A stretch of 64,000 bases of DNA, from NCBI GenBank assembly GCA_029891345.1, contig CM057006.1:45729056-45793055 (forward strand), read 5' to 3'. The notes under the pieces are model-generated. The model saw nothing but the letters and a program-made list of their open reading frames with translations, had not been told where the DNA came from and made no database searches. The stretch is from Dryococelus australis. Its lineage: Eukaryota > Arthropoda > Insecta > Phasmatodea > Phasmatidae. Of this stretch, positions 35,405-47,913 are shown in pieces (position 1 is the first letter of the stretch; every line of letters begins with the position of its first letter). Made by a program: the position numbers and the translations under genes.

Positions 35405-37877
35405 CTCTTCGTCACAACACTAGGGCCTACCAAACCCCAGTAAAATTTATTTTAGCAACACCTCTATTAATGTAGGTGTAGGGAATTTTTCTCCTACATG
35501 TAAATTTGGTTGGTAGCACCCCCTAAACGTTTGTGTGATGATTCACCACATTGTGCTTCAGTTGCTTGTTACAGAGAGGCTGGAATTCTTCTTAGGGTTC
35601 CGTGAACCCCAGTGTGGTGACCATGTATGTATGTACGTGCAGTGTTTCTAACGTACAATAATTTATTTTGGCGTTATTTGAGTGCCGTTTTCACGCAGAT
35701 ATTTACATAATGGCTAGTTCTAGTTCTAAAAATCATCCATCATTTCAAGATGACAAAATGCGATCTTTGTTGTTGGATGATGAAGGTGAGAGTGATGAAG
35801 AATCTCTTTTTGGTGGTGATTATTCAGATCAAGATCCCTACTATATTTTAGAAGAATCCGAGGAGTCTGGTGAAGTCAGTGTTGCCGAATAAGATGCAGA
35901 CAATATACCTATAACCGCAGCTAGGATCAGAAATATTGCTTTGGCTCAAGATAAGAAAGGATATCAATGGAGTACTGTAGAACTCCAGAGACGAGGAAGA
36001 CCTCTCAGAATAAATTTAGTTACTCATTTGCCTGGTGCACGGGGGCCAGCTAAGGATGTAACAACTCCTTTAAAATAGTGGAAAATGCTGATTACTGGCA
36101 ATATTTTGAATGAAGTACTACCTAACTAACGAAGAAATAAGTAAAAAAAAACAGGGTGTCAGCAATCCTCAGAACTACCATCATGACTGCATAATTGAAG
36201 AGCTACAAGCTTTCTTAGGCCTACTTTACTTAACAGGTGTGCAAAGAAATAGTCACAGGAACACACGTGAGCTATGGTCTTATAAGTTTGGAAGCTCTGT
36301 CTACAGAGCAACAATGAGTGAAAACCGGTTCATATTTTTAGGAACTTGTTTGCGTTTTGATGACAAAACCACGAGACCACAGAGGAAAGAAACTGATAAT
36401 ATGGCAGCTGTCAGAGATGTTTGGGAAATGTTCGTTTCAAACTGCAAGAATTTGTACACACCTTTCGAGTACTGCACAATTGACAAGCAACTTATGGGAT
36501 TTCGAGGGCACTGTGGATTTCGCATTAACATGGCATCAAAACCTGATAAATATGGCCTGAAAATTGTTATGATGAACGATGCAAGAACCACATACATGAT
36601 CAATGCCATACCATACTGTGGAAAGGTTAGAACATGTAATGAAGCGGTACCTATATACTATGTAAGGAAACTTAGCGAGCCCATCCATGGTACACGACGC
36701 AACATTACAGTAGATAACTGGTTCAGTTCTGTGCCACTTTTCCAGCAAATGCTCTCTACATACAATCTTACAATGGCAGGTACACTCAGAAGTAACAAAC
36801 CAGAGATTCCTCCATAATTTCTCCATGCAAAGGATACAGGAACATCGCTCTTTGCATTTTATGAAAACAAGATGTTGGTCTCTTATGCCAAAAAGAGAAA
36901 AACCAGTAAATGTTTTGGTTCTTTCTTCCATGCATTATAGTGCTTCAATTGATGAAGAGTCAGGAAATCCAGACGTTATAGTCTTCTATGATTCAACTAA
37001 GGGTGTAACTGACACCTTTGACAAGTTATGTCATACCTACACTGTATGCAGAGTGTACAATCGTTGGCCACTAAGGATCTGGTATGGAATAATGGACCAG
37101 AGTGCTATCGATGCTATGGTACTATACCACTTGAGGGCTGAGAATAAGAAATTGAAACAACGAATATTCCTACAATAATTAGGTATGTCTCTCATTAAGC
37201 CATTCTTGCAATCCAGACTTCAAATTCCAACATTGAGGAGGAATCTTCGAGGTATGATCTCCAACATACTTCATATTCAATCTGAAACTCCAATGAGGCC
37301 TGCTACTTTGGACAGAAAACAAAGGTGCCACTTCTGCCCAAGAGCTAAGGATCGCAAGGCAAAACTTACCTGCGAATCCTGCCAGCGTCCTATGTGTGAT
37401 GATCACCGTTCTTTGCATTGTTTGGAGTGCAGTGAATAAAGAATACATCGACAAAGACTTTATCCTGTCTTAAGAAATTGGCATAATTCCAACAACAATG
37501 TAAGAATAGGTTGTTATGGTATTTGTATGTTTGATATTTTCTTGATTTTAACAACCTTTCTAAGACTGACTGTGATGTTTGCTTTGGTTCATTTCTTCCA
37601 AATACTAAACACAAAAAAGAATTTGCAAGTACTAAACAAAACATTAATCTTTTTCATCTCAATTTGGTTTTTATATATATTTTTTTGGCTATTTGTTTTA
37701 TTAAACTACGAAAATGTTATATTGTACATTTACATAGAGTTAGTATATGGAAATAAATGTATTTAGTAAATATTGATTTACATGTTTTCTAGAATTTTAT
37801 AAATTTTGAAAATTTGGAGTCTATATAACCCCAGTGTGGCTACTGTGTGCTGATTTTTACAGTGTGGTGATGAAGGG
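35405..37877 (+). mobile_element. piggyBac-family transposon, complete ends
   Basis: The element is bounded by TTAA at 35401-35404 and 37878-37881, the exact piggyBac target. The terminal inverted repeats are CTCTTCGTCACAACACTA (35405-35422) and, reversed, CCCTTCATCACCACACTG (37860-37877), matching at 14 of 18 positions. Subterminal CCCCAGTGTGG words occur near 35607 and 37827. The length, 2473 bp, is usual for an autonomous element. The single transposase gene is inactivated. Confidence 0.95.
35710..37439 (+). pseudogene. piggyBac transposase, broken
   Basis: The ATG at 35710 starts an acidic N terminus. A TAA at 35890, a TAG after TTPLK (about 36076) and a frameshift near 36105 follow. A 235-codon frame (36110-36817) holds the core. 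The first catalytic Asp lies in CTIDKQLMGFRGHCGFRINM (codon 36482-36484) and the second in ITVDNWFSS (36713-36715). After a stop at 36815 and a shift, the third Asp appears in STKGVTDTFDKLC (37011-37013), then YNRWPLRIWY. A further TAA (37176-37178) precedes a cysteine-rich C-terminal finger (RCHFC, CESC, MCDDH, HCLEC), which in this family binds the element ends. All domains are present but broken in at least six places. Confidence 0.93.
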
Positions 37878-38780
37878 TTAATAAAACGTGTTTTGAGTAC
37901 CGCTGTAGAAAGTAATTCAATTCTACTAAATGTATGCCGTATCGTTGTTTTAAATGGTCGTTTTCCTTTTGTGCAGTGTTGTTTTGCCTATGTGATGTGT
38001 TTATACAAAACTTATTTTAAATCTCGAAATATAACAGAACTTATTTAAGAAGTAACAAAAATTGCTACAGGAGAAATATGCCATTATATACATACCGACA
38101 TACTATATATACATACTGTAGTCTGTTTTAAAATACTACTTACGAACATTATATATATAATGTAATATAACTTAAGACTGGCAGGTAAGTTTATTTTGTT
38201 TTCAATGTCCCAAGAATCTACTATTAATTCCCGAGACGGTGAGGGATGGTGGTCGGGGGGAGGGAGGGGGAGAGAATTGCGCCACACCGCTCACCGTAAT
38301 GATGTGAAGACATTCTTCTGGTTAAACCAGCGTCAAAATCAATTAAAAGAAGTCCACCACTCTTCTACTAGTTGTTCACAAACATCTCCCTCCTACTCCA
38401 AATAACGAAGAGAAAAACCACACATCGTTTTCAAATCTCCTCAGTCGCTATATTTGAACGGCCTAGCACACCGCCCCTGGACCTCGCTGGTCAAGCCCGG
38501 GTGGCCCAAACTTTCCCCTCTCAGTGTTCTGCCGGCCTCGCGGGCGGCACAGCGACCTTGCCGCGCACACCTGCAGGGCCGCCAAGCCAATACTACCTAC
38601 CCTATTCGCCCAGCAGTTTAGTGAGTGCATTGCAGACGACTGACAAGCTACGCATGACACTTGCCCACCGCGTTAATATTGCACTGGACTTAAAACATTA
38701 TAAATGGCGCGTAGGTACACAACAGTAAATAAGAGTGGCGCAATACACACACCCACACACACCATATCTGAAATTGATTA

Positions 38781-38812
38781 ATGCAATCCCGCTGTACGAG
38801 GCGGGATTGCAT
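38781..38812. repeat. Perfect 12-bp-stem hairpin
   Basis: ATGCAATCCCGC at 38781-38792 and its exact reverse complement at 38801-38812 are separated by the 8-base loop TGTACGAG. It is unusually GC-rich for this window. Confidence 0.85.
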
Positions 38813-38860
38813 CTTATTTACAGAATAGTGACCGCGACGAAATGTGCGTGAAAGAAAGAA

Positions 38861-38861
<1 letters not shown>

Positions 38862-38907
<46 letters not shown>

Positions 38908-38923
38908 GAGAGAGAGAGAGAGA
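38862..38923. repeat. (GA)n microsatellite
   Basis: About 60 bp of AG/GA repeats with one T interruption. Confidence 0.95.
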
Positions 38924-40259
38924 CTTGTGACGTCATCAGCCAACAAACATTTACAAGCGGGCGGAATTATTTTGATTTTGATTGGAGTGCTCCTCAGACT
39001 GCAACCACAAGTCGGGGATGCGAGTTGGATATGGAGCCAAGAAGCAAGAATAAATTCAAAAATAACGATAATTCCTTATTAGCCCTGGGACGGTTTTCAG
39101 TCCCGCTGGACCTACCGCGTTGTTCCACAGCTACTCAGGCTATTTTGATGCTGTCAGTGAAGTGCACAGAACATGACAGCATGTTTATCTAGGTTGATTA
39201 ATACTAAGTTAATTAGTCTACATACCTCTCAAATGGCAGTGTGTTCTGAGCAGGTCTCGAGGCTTACAAAATGTGCTAGAAGAGATTTAGGCCGATTATC
39301 ACGCTACATTTCCCCAATATCATAGCCTACAAAAGAAGTTACTGGAGAAGAAGTATGGTTTTCATCAGAAGCATATAACTACTTCGACATTTTGCGAAAT
39401 GTATTGCTTTTAATAGGAATATACCTAAGTTAATCTGCGGCTAATATAATGAATTTTTTGTACCAACTGTAGATGATTTATGTGATGTGATTATGTATAG
39501 TATTGCGAAGATTACTGAAGAAATGGCGACGAGCTTTAATAGCTAATATGACATTTTTGGAATACAGGGATTCTGTAAAATATCGTAGACTGTAGGAGAA
39601 GTGGGTTCAATGTACGCATGCATGTGTGGGACAGGGGCTTGGAAGTGTAATTGTAATATATTCGTTTAGCAATGAACTTTGACTCCACTCCGGCAGCTGT
39701 AGTCTAAGGAACTCTAGATCATGTACATAAGGCACTAGCACTCAAAATATACCATGAAATAATAGTAGAATTCAAAAACTTTAATTCCTTTAACTATGAA
39801 AAGATCAAGATCACTGAACATAAAGGAAATAAATGACTGCTGTTCAAAATTATTATTTACTTAATTAAAACTCTCAAAATGGCAAAATTTAATAAATTAA
39901 GTGAAACTGTTTAAGATGAAAAAAAAAACGAATAAATAATTAAGATTCTTGTCTGCAAGCAGGCAATCAAATTAAAATACTACCACCATTCGAGCTGAAA
40001 TAAATACTCACATAAAATAAAGTTAAAAGTGAAAAATTAAATAAGCAAAGCTGCTTGTTTAGAATCAAAATAAGTTATAGTCCAAATAAATTGAATTGCT
40101 GTCATGTGTATTTAAGTGTGCCGTTCAATTAGCCTTACGCATGCTGAACTCCATTTATTAAAGTTGTAAGTCAAATCCAAGTACTTATCAAAATTCAGTA
40201 GATAGATTAAACTAGTCCACAGTCTAAGCACTCAAAACTGGGTAGCGTCACATTAAGTA

Positions 40260-40870
40260 GTCGTCTCTCAGCTATCACTAATGAAATCTATATAAATGCT
40301 TAACTCAAGCCCTCATCTTAAACTGACTTGGTTAGCCAAAACTTAAACTCACTTCTGGTACCAAAATAAATTAACTAACTTAGGTTGATGCCGGGGATTT
40401 TAAAAATAGAAAAATCCCGGCGATAAAAAGCGTGCAAGGACCAATAGGTCCGTATCCAGAAGCCCCCTACTTCCGGCCTCCTCCTAACATACTTACAAGC
40501 ATGGGCTCAGCTATATCCGGTCACACAAATACAACTAAGACTAATACATAAAAAACCAATTAAACTTTCAAACAGAAGAAACAAATTAAATTTAAAAATA
40601 AAAATAAGTTCTGTAACATAAAAATTAACAAGTGGAAAATAATTAACACAACATAGTTAAGTCACTATTACTCAGAATAAGATACTCTATTAACCTAGAG
40701 AAACGAATGGTGGTTCCTAAATTATCTCACAAATGAAAAATAACGAAATAAATAAGGAAATTACAAAAAGTGTTCAAGAGGGTTAAAATTAAAACAAAGA
40801 TCATAAATTATATAGAAAATTAAATGCAAGACAGTTCCGAACCACATATGGTTAATTTGCATATCAGTGG
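40260..40870 (-). repeat. Dispersed repeat R2, right copy (inverted)
   Basis: This is the reverse-complement partner of 33100-33610, with the same block order when read on the minus strand. Continuing AT-rich similarity may extend down to about 39700, but I cannot align it with confidence. Confidence 0.75.
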
Positions 40871-41094
40871 TATTGTACACGAAAATGAGTGGGTGCTAAT
40901 CTATCACAGTATGCCCAACTTGAGGCAGCGTATGACATAATGAAGCGAGACATGAGTTATGAGAGGATACAATGCTGACATGTGGCCATATGCAAGATAT
41001 TTAGTCTCCACAATGTGCCGCCATGCCAGTATTCTATCCATAGTTCACAATCCCGGAAGAGAGTAACTTAGGGGGGGGGGGGGGAATATTGCGG

Positions 41095-41365
41095 CGTGTG
41101 AAAACTACCGCCTCGCAATTATCAGCTGTTTACGGTATACCAAGCAACTTATGAAAACCCTTCCTAAGATATACTTATACGTACATTGCGTATTCTTCCA
41201 CTGGATGTAAAATTACATTGCCATGAGTCTGATCACTTTATTCGTGCGTCAGTCGAGAGAAACAGTGAAATTATTATAAATCAAAATATTTCTCAAATTT
41301 CCTAATTCTTACACATATACGCATTAACAGAACAGAATGCAAAATAAAGAATTTCAGTATTCTCA
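41095..41365 (-). repeat. Dispersed repeat R1, copy 4 (inverted)
   Basis: This is the reverse-complement partner of 31525-31770, well conserved from TTTCTCTCGACTGACGCA through GGCAATGTAATTTTACATCC. A run of 14 G lies at its edge (41071-41084). Confidence 0.75.
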
Positions 41366-41694
41366 AGTGTTTACCTGACACGTTTTAATTCGACATTAAG
41401 ACGTGGAACTACTTGATTCCTTCCGTCTTCATTAACTTGACTTGGCGCTGGCCACTCAGCGTGCCCGTTAAAATACATGAAGATAATAGCAGTGACATTT
41501 TCAAAACGTTAATATCCATAATGCTCAAATAACCATAAATGGCCTATAGTTACGTTTATTTTAATTCTCTATAGGCGAAAAAAAAAATAATTTTTAGCTC
41601 ATTGAACTGTGCCTGAGCGCGCTGGGTGGCATGCATAGCACTGCAGGGTCGCGTGTAGATGACTGTGACATCTGCAGAAATGTCTACAGTAGTT

Positions 41695-42190
41695 TTAGAT
41701 GCAATTTAGGGGGCGCAATATATCGTGGGTATAAGACGGCCTAGAATGCTGCCATGCCGGACTGCAGCTCTTATTACGTATTTTATTTTCGAAAGTAGTT
41801 ACATCAATTAAAACAATAGCGGAGCGTTTATTTAAAAATGAAGGCAATAATATAACATAACAATCTTGGAACTGTTTCTCAAACAGTTTATGCAATAGCC
41901 TTGTGAAAAAACCAGTCAAATGCCTTTTTACATCCAAAAACTTCACTACTGTATAGTGGCACCAGTTAAAGGTATTTATAACATGTCCAAATAATCTGAC
42001 AAGCTCAAAAAACAGTAGTGTGCCTTTTTCTCGAGACGAATTATCTCCAAGAAAAATATTCGCTTCACGAATATGACTTTCTAAGTGATGCAATAAAACT
42101 TGTTCGTGAATCTTAGAGAGCGAGCTGATCAGGCGGAAAAGGCGGTAATTTTGAGGTTGGGTCGGGTCTTATTCTGGCTTAGGGAAAACT
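41695..42190 (-). pseudogene. Non-LTR reverse transcriptase fragment
   Basis: Read on the minus strand, 42190 downward gives PTQPQNYRLFRLISSLSKI (the NYRPISLL block, after a PKP start and a stop), then LLHHLESHI, a diverged middle, VVKFLDVKKAFDWFFHKAI (catalytic Asp block, after a frameshift), and a degenerate GMPQGS-like block near 41740. It is a dead fragment of a Jockey/CR1-type element. The plus-strand frame at 42100-42306 is its antisense shadow. Confidence 0.75.
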
Positions 42191-42234
42191 TTGACAGTGG
42201 CTTATGTCCAGGAAGTAAGCAAGTGTGCGCGAGT

Positions 42235-43559
42235 AGGCCTACAATTTGCATTGATGCACTAGGCTATAGCTCCGATCGCGCTGTCAGGCAGCTGCTTGAA
42301 CTATAGGCCGCAGGGAGACGACTCGCGGTTCTCTGTGGGGGTTCGTATGTTGTATAATGCGCTCGACCTCGTCAGCACCCGTGATTTCAAGCTCCGAAGC
42401 TGAAGGCAACTGTAAACACACTATAGCTCCCTATAGACGCAATTCACTCGAGATAGGTCTAGGGATTGGCGTTATGTTGAAACACTACTTCTAAATGAGC
42501 GGCCACAGTCACAGCTTTTTTTGAGGCGTCTTGGTAATGTCTGCATTGCCTTGAAGAGGCGGGATTGAATCGCGTTTCTTTGTGTGTCGTAGTCATATGC
42601 CGGAGACCGGTATAATAAGTGCAGAACTGCGGCAATTTTTTTATTCCAGAGATCAGCCTGCCAGAGTGATATTTCAGTATCAGTTTGCTAAGTTTATTAA
42701 ATAGAGCCCTAGTTTACCTCTTTGTAAACCGAGAATAGCATCTGCGTAGCTTATTTTCCCGCTAAATTGCAGTTAGTGGTGGCTGTTTTTTCTTTTGCTG
42801 GAATACATTTCATTGGATTATGAATAGTCAAGTCATCATTACCTGTAATTTTTCTGAAGCCAACCCTGCTAAAGTTGAACTTTCAGGATATTCCTCCGCC
42901 TCACGCAAACAAAGTTAAAAAAATTGCACCGAAAGGACAAGGCACTGCATATGTGTACACTCAGTTTAATAACATTTTGCATGTAAACTATTTCTTATTA
43001 TTGTTACAATTTCTCTCTCGAAATCCAGTGGGCTAAACCAAGTTCATTAAGAGATGGAGGTCTTGATTAAATAAATGAGTTATTCATAGTTTCCTAATTT
43101 TATTTACAATAACTACAAACAATATTCTTTCGACTCAACATCACGTAATAAAATGATATCGCTGACTGTTACAATAAATTACTTAAATTAATAAAATATT
43201 AAAGAAATCAATGAAATTAAATAATTAAAAATGAGCCCTAATAAGACAGTGTATAAAAACCTATTCGATTATTTTATAAATAGTGTGTCCATATATAACA
43301 GTCCCAGTATTTACAATAAAATCCATATTACATGTCCATTCAGTCCCACCTCAGTTTAGTCCTTGTCCTGTCAGTTAACGGGACTTCCTAGTAGTAAAAT
43401 GTTCCAGGGCAGCGTTCTGCCATGCACGTGGCCAAGGGGTCTGGTGGGCGGAGCCGAAACGGAGTGTTCTCGCGACGATGGATAGGGAGGCAGGAAAGAA
43501 AGTGCGCAGTCTTGGGTGCGCGCTGAATCATTCTACCTTCTGCGTCCAGCGGGGACGGT
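42235..43559. other. No supported gene
   Basis: The region has mixed composition. It is GC-richer at 42240-42420 and 43370-43560 and AT-rich between. I recognise no domain, SINE or repeat copy except R1 at its right edge. Confidence 0.45.
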
Positions 43560-43725
43560 TCACCGTTAGTATCGGCTATTTACGGTAAAGTGAGCACTTT
43601 TGAAAGCCCTTTTATCTTGTTTGGAATAATAGTAAATACATATATTTTACTTTAGCCTTAGACGTTAACTTCCGAGTGCAGTGGAATACACACACTGTGT
43701 TCCTTACTTACATGGCAATTTTTAC
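43560..43725 (-). repeat. Dispersed repeat R1, copy 5 (inverted)
   Basis: The reverse complement matches 895-1050 over about 150 bp, with shared words CACAGTGT, GAAAGTTAACGTC or GGAAGTTAACGTC, AAAATATAT and GTGCTCACTTTACCG. With copy 1 it forms a subtype that differs in the middle from copies 2-4. Confidence 0.65.
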
Positions 43726-44030
43726 TTAAAAAGGTGGTTAAAGGACAAGAAATTGTTGAAAGGAAAAAGCAAATAGGGTAAAAAAAAATCTTTAAAACCT
43801 AGCTTCACCATTCCTCACACACTATTAAGTAATTTATTTTTTTCAAAATGTTTATAGCATTTCATCAAGGCTAGGGGACAATACTGCCGTACAATTTCTT
43901 TATAGTGTAAAATATTACGATGTCCGAAAATTAAATGACAATATGGTGCTAACAGATTGTCAGAAAATTAGAAAAATTCCGAAAAATTATTTGCATTTTT
44001 GACTTTGGTTTTTTTTTATTATTTATTTAT

Positions 44031-44050
44031 TTATTTATTTTATTTTATTT

Positions 44051-44109
<59 letters not shown>
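44031..44109. repeat. (TTTA)n plus 57-base T run
   Basis: TTTA and TTTTA units pass into an uninterrupted T run (44053-44109). On the minus strand it could be a retrocopy poly-A tail, but I see no poly-A signal or body next to it. Confidence 0.9.
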
Positions 44110-44112
<3 letters not shown>

Positions 44113-44328
44113 CCATGTATTATTTGCGGAAAATATTTTGCTTACAAGGCCAGTAATAATTGCAAACATTTTGTTTCCTTTGTTATAGTTTGCGTAATTT
44201 TTATGCACTTAGCAATTTTTCTTTGCAACGGATATTGCTAATTATTAGTCATCCAAAAGTTAATTGTACATCACACAAAAAATTTATTGCAATAATCAAA
44301 GGGGCCCTTACCTCCTCCCGATGCTGAA

Positions 44329-44430
44329 ATGTCGGCGTCTGTGGCATAGAATTTAGCATTATTTCCTGTAAATCTACAGATCGCAAGTTCGAGTCTCGGT
44401 CAGAACATTGGTAATGTTAGGTTTAGTTAG
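44329..44430 (+). mobile_element. Degenerate tRNA-like SINE head, second family
   Basis: An A-box-like GTGGCATAGAATTTAGCA and a B-box-like AAGTTCGAGTCTCGG are spaced about 45 bp, as in a tRNA-derived SINE. The acceptor and T stems do not pair well, so it is not a functional tRNA gene. The linker differs from the SINE at 15384-15630. Confidence 0.4.
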
Positions 44431-46108
44431 TTTTCAGGTCATCTCTCAATAAGCCTACCAGCAGAAAAGCATGTAAATTCAAAAGTGCCATGAATAACAA
44501 TTGCCGAAATTTTCACATTTCTTTGATAACATATGGCACTTATCCAACCAGGATAATGGTTGAATCTTCTGAGTTTTCACTAACTGTAATTTTACGAATA
44601 TTCTTACATTACAAAAATAACTTATGTAAGTCTTGGCTACTTAAAAAAAAAACTGCTCCTTAATACAGCTGTGTAAATTAGAAGGTTACCTAATGGATGA
44701 GTAAAAAATATACAATTTTAAAATTCGAAATGCTTACTGGTAACACGGGAAAATGATGAATTTACCCATTGTATTGTACTGACATAGCGGAAAGAAAATT
44801 ATTAATGTTTTTGTGGTCTGTTCAATTACTTATATTGTTTATCTATTTGAGATTTAGTGGAATAGAAATGATATCTGGATTCTTCTCGATATTTGATTTT
44901 ATGTGCAATGCTTACACTTTTAGAATACATTTTTCTACGTTACCAAGCTACTACATACGAACATTCAAAGTTGCCTAATTTGGTGATATTCGGCACATTT
45001 AATCAAATTTCCCATGCACCGAAACAATAAGCCAAAATGTTCCTTTATTGTGGTTTACTCTTAAATGTTACCTAACATTTGTCATAATAGTTTGTATTTA
45101 TTTTTATATTTTAAAAAATTATGTGGAAAATACCAAACCCTTGTTATTGCTACTTAATTAGGTGATTTGGTGATCGTAGTCCCTTATTTAGCTGTGAACT
45201 AATTTATGCACTACTCTTGAAGTAATCTAATAAAAAATAAATCCATAAAATCATTTTTAAAAAATTAAAAAACAAAACATGAAAGCATAAAAATGCACAT
45301 TTCACTACCCTGTAACAATGTTTATTGCAATATGATACGTTCCCGCAAAGAAAAAAAAGGGGGGAAGTATACAACTATGAATACAAGTAAAGAAAATTAA
45401 ATACTTTTTATACAAAAAAAGTATAATTTAAGAGATGGTAGGTTATGATTGAATTGTTGTTTGCTCATTTATGACATTGTGGCAACTGTTACATAAGCAC
45501 TTGAAATAAATTAACAGCAATAATTGATGTTAATCTCCTAGATATTTAATTGCTGTTTAAACTACACAACGAACATTGTACAAACAATTGATATAGTCAG
45601 CCTTCAGTTAAGGTAGTTGGTAAGAATTACCTGCGATGGAAATTTACTTATTCATCTGAACCACTCGATGTTCCTTATTTGAGAGTATAAAACTCTTATA
45701 TCGAAGATTTGATAACTATCAACTAGGCCACATTTTATAAGCACTATCCACAAAGAATTAAACACAAAATATTACAACATAATTATGTTACAATGATAAA
45801 AATTGTTGACCATTATTACTTCTACGTCCAAAGGCCAGGTAAATGTAATACAATGTTAAAAACATTTAGGTCCATACAATACATATTAGGTTAATTTGTA
45901 TGCATTATAACATGTTACTTAAAGTAACAAATATTAGATAATTAATGGTTGCACTCCTGTACCATCAGAATAACCAAAATGATGTTACAAAACACCAATG
46001 ATTCTTTTTATAATGGTGATCATTTCCTTCGAATTTATGCTACATAATTTCCATTTTGATAGGCTCGTCACCCACCGCTTTTTACAAACATTATCTCTTT
46101 ATCTGTTA
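44431..46108. other. No supported gene
   Basis: Strongly AT-rich DNA without a recognisable coding block or repeat copy. Confidence 0.55.
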
Positions 46109-47625
46109 CTAGCGACCCGCCCCGGCTTCGACGGGTGCAATTAATATAAAAAAACTGCTTAACCCGGTGTTAATTAGGTTGGGTAAACTCTCCTAAAGCA
46201 TTTTAAAAAAAAGCACATTATAATTTAAAGTTTTTTTGCTATTTTTATTTGATATTTTTTTACTTTTTTATAATTTTTCATATTAATATACATTATATTA
46301 CAATGCAATTTATCTGAGATAGAAGTATTTAATATGTTATTGGCTAAGACATTCTCTGTAGACAATGTTTGACGTCCTGTTATTGTTTGCTAGCAAAATG
46401 TACTGTTTCTCGGGACTTCCAACTCGTGATAAACCAACATATAGTTGGCCATGGGGAAAACACTCTTTTCGTAGGTCGATTCCATCGCGAACGATGTTTT
46501 TACGGGAAATTGCAACCGTTTGAAAGATATTGGCAAATCCGTGGGAATCATGGGAATCCTCGGGCTGTTTGCCAGCTGGCCGGCTGCTGGACTGGTGAGG
46601 ATGGTCGCGAGAATCAAATTTTCTTTCAAGTCTTTAATGAGCAATCTTGTGCCATTGCACATGTTAGGAGGGCTTATATTCCTTAAAGGCATGATAGGAG
46701 TACCGACTTTTAATGATAGTTCGTGAGGTGGCAAGCCAGAGGATTAAGCGAATTTAGAAAATCTTGAGGAAAGTGGACGACATCGTCAACATTGGTGACT
46801 GTGTCAATCGACTTATAGGTTTTGACTTGGCCGGGAACTCTTTGTATAATGAGGTTGTTGATTTCATTGACAGTGTCGTTCCTAGACGATACTATTGCCC
46901 TGAAACACAACCAGTGAAAGTCTCTTTCTAGTAAATTTTTGAGGCCCGGATATACTGCTTCTATAAGATGCTGCAGACTGTGGACTATCTTACCTAATGT
47001 CTCATTTAAAATGATTTCAGCAGAATTAGTGCCCAAATTTAGAGAAGGAAAAACTCCTCCAAGTCTGAGTAATTGTTGTGGGAAATCTTTATGAGTGTCT
47101 AAACCAAGATAGGCTCTCATATTCATTCGCAAATTTAGGTGTTGAATAGAACTCCATAAGGGAGATGATTTAAGACATGCTTTGATGAGATCTGCACGTG
47201 TCCCTTTTGTAACTACAGGGCGTGTCTGCCGAAAATCCCCAGCAAACACAAAAGTAACTCCCCCCATAATGGCAGTAGAGCTTCTAAGGTTGGCGCCGTA
47301 TGCAGCACACAGCACGTTTTATTTTCCGAATCTGTCCGTCCTGCAAAGCCGTAGTACATTATTTTGTTCTATCATCAATAGTTTTCGCAGCGCACGCAAT
47401 GTAAGGAATTTTATAGGTCATTTATTTACACTTTGGGTTACATTATTGGAGTTTTAGTACGGATCCCTATTGATTTTTAAAATAAAATATAGCCTATGAC
47501 ACTCAGTGATAACGTAGCATCCTACTGGTGAAAGAATTTTTAAAATCGGATGAGTAGTTTCGAATATTACCTCCTACATCCAAACACAAAGTTACAAACA
47601 CTACCTCTTTATATATTAGTATAGA
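46109..47625 (-). mobile_element. Helitron, internally deleted
   Basis: Read on the minus strand the element begins TCTATACTAATATATAAAGA (from 47625), the 5' TC end seen in many arthropod Helitrons. It ends with a GC-rich hairpin (ACCCG...CGGGT) followed by CTAG at 46112-46109. It sits between A (47626) and T (46108) with no target duplication, as expected for rolling-circle transposons. Only the helicase C-terminal part remains; the Rep nuclease domain is gone, which explains the 1.5 kb length. It was probably mobilised in trans or deleted after insertion. Confidence 0.85.
46390..47315 (-). pseudogene. Helitron Pif1-type helicase, C-terminal relic
   Basis: The frame 47315-46710 contains the Pif1/Helitron block GGVTFVFAGDFRQTRPVV, then KSSPLWSSIQHLNLRMNMR and FRAIVSSRNDTVNEINN. 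It shifts frame near 46735 and continues PPHELSLKVGTPIMPLRN, MCNGTRL and FKRLQFPVKTSFAM to about 46390, the last helicase motifs. Walker A and the whole HUH Rep domain are missing upstream. A full protein would be several times longer. Confidence 0.88.
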
Positions 47626-47913
47626 TTACATTTATATAATTCCGTTTTATATATGTATAATTTAAAAAAAAAAGTGAAGCTTAAACACAGTATGATAAAT
47701 ATAAACTTTACAAAGACTGAAATTTATGATTTGTTTACATTTATAACGATATGAAGACACCTTAATGAAACAGTGGTTTCATTGTATCTTTTTAATCCAT
47801 GCACAGTATAAAAAAAACTACTCTAACAATTTATGAAATAGAACACATTCTCAACCGTTGTAGTGTGACAAAAATGTAACTGTTGTTTTTCTTTGTTTAA
47901 AAAAAAATGTAAG

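Larger units (their letters stand above)
37882..39690. other. No supported gene; GC-rich patch, hairpin, GA tract
   Basis: 38460-38600 is clearly GC-richer than the surroundings. A perfect hairpin follows at 38781-38812 and a (GA)n tract at 38862-38923. A 53-codon frame from ATG 39031 (MEPRSKNKFKNN...) has no known relative. The GC-rich patch could be a promoter region or an unrecognised element. Confidence 0.4.

Noticed and set aside
36301..36931. Two minus-strand frames of 102 and 131 codons in piggyBac
   Set aside because: They are shadows of the plus-strand transposase, which carries the conserved catalytic blocks.
44329..44430. A tRNA gene
   Set aside because: A- and B-box-like words are present, but the acceptor and T stems do not pair, so it was listed as a SINE-like head instead.
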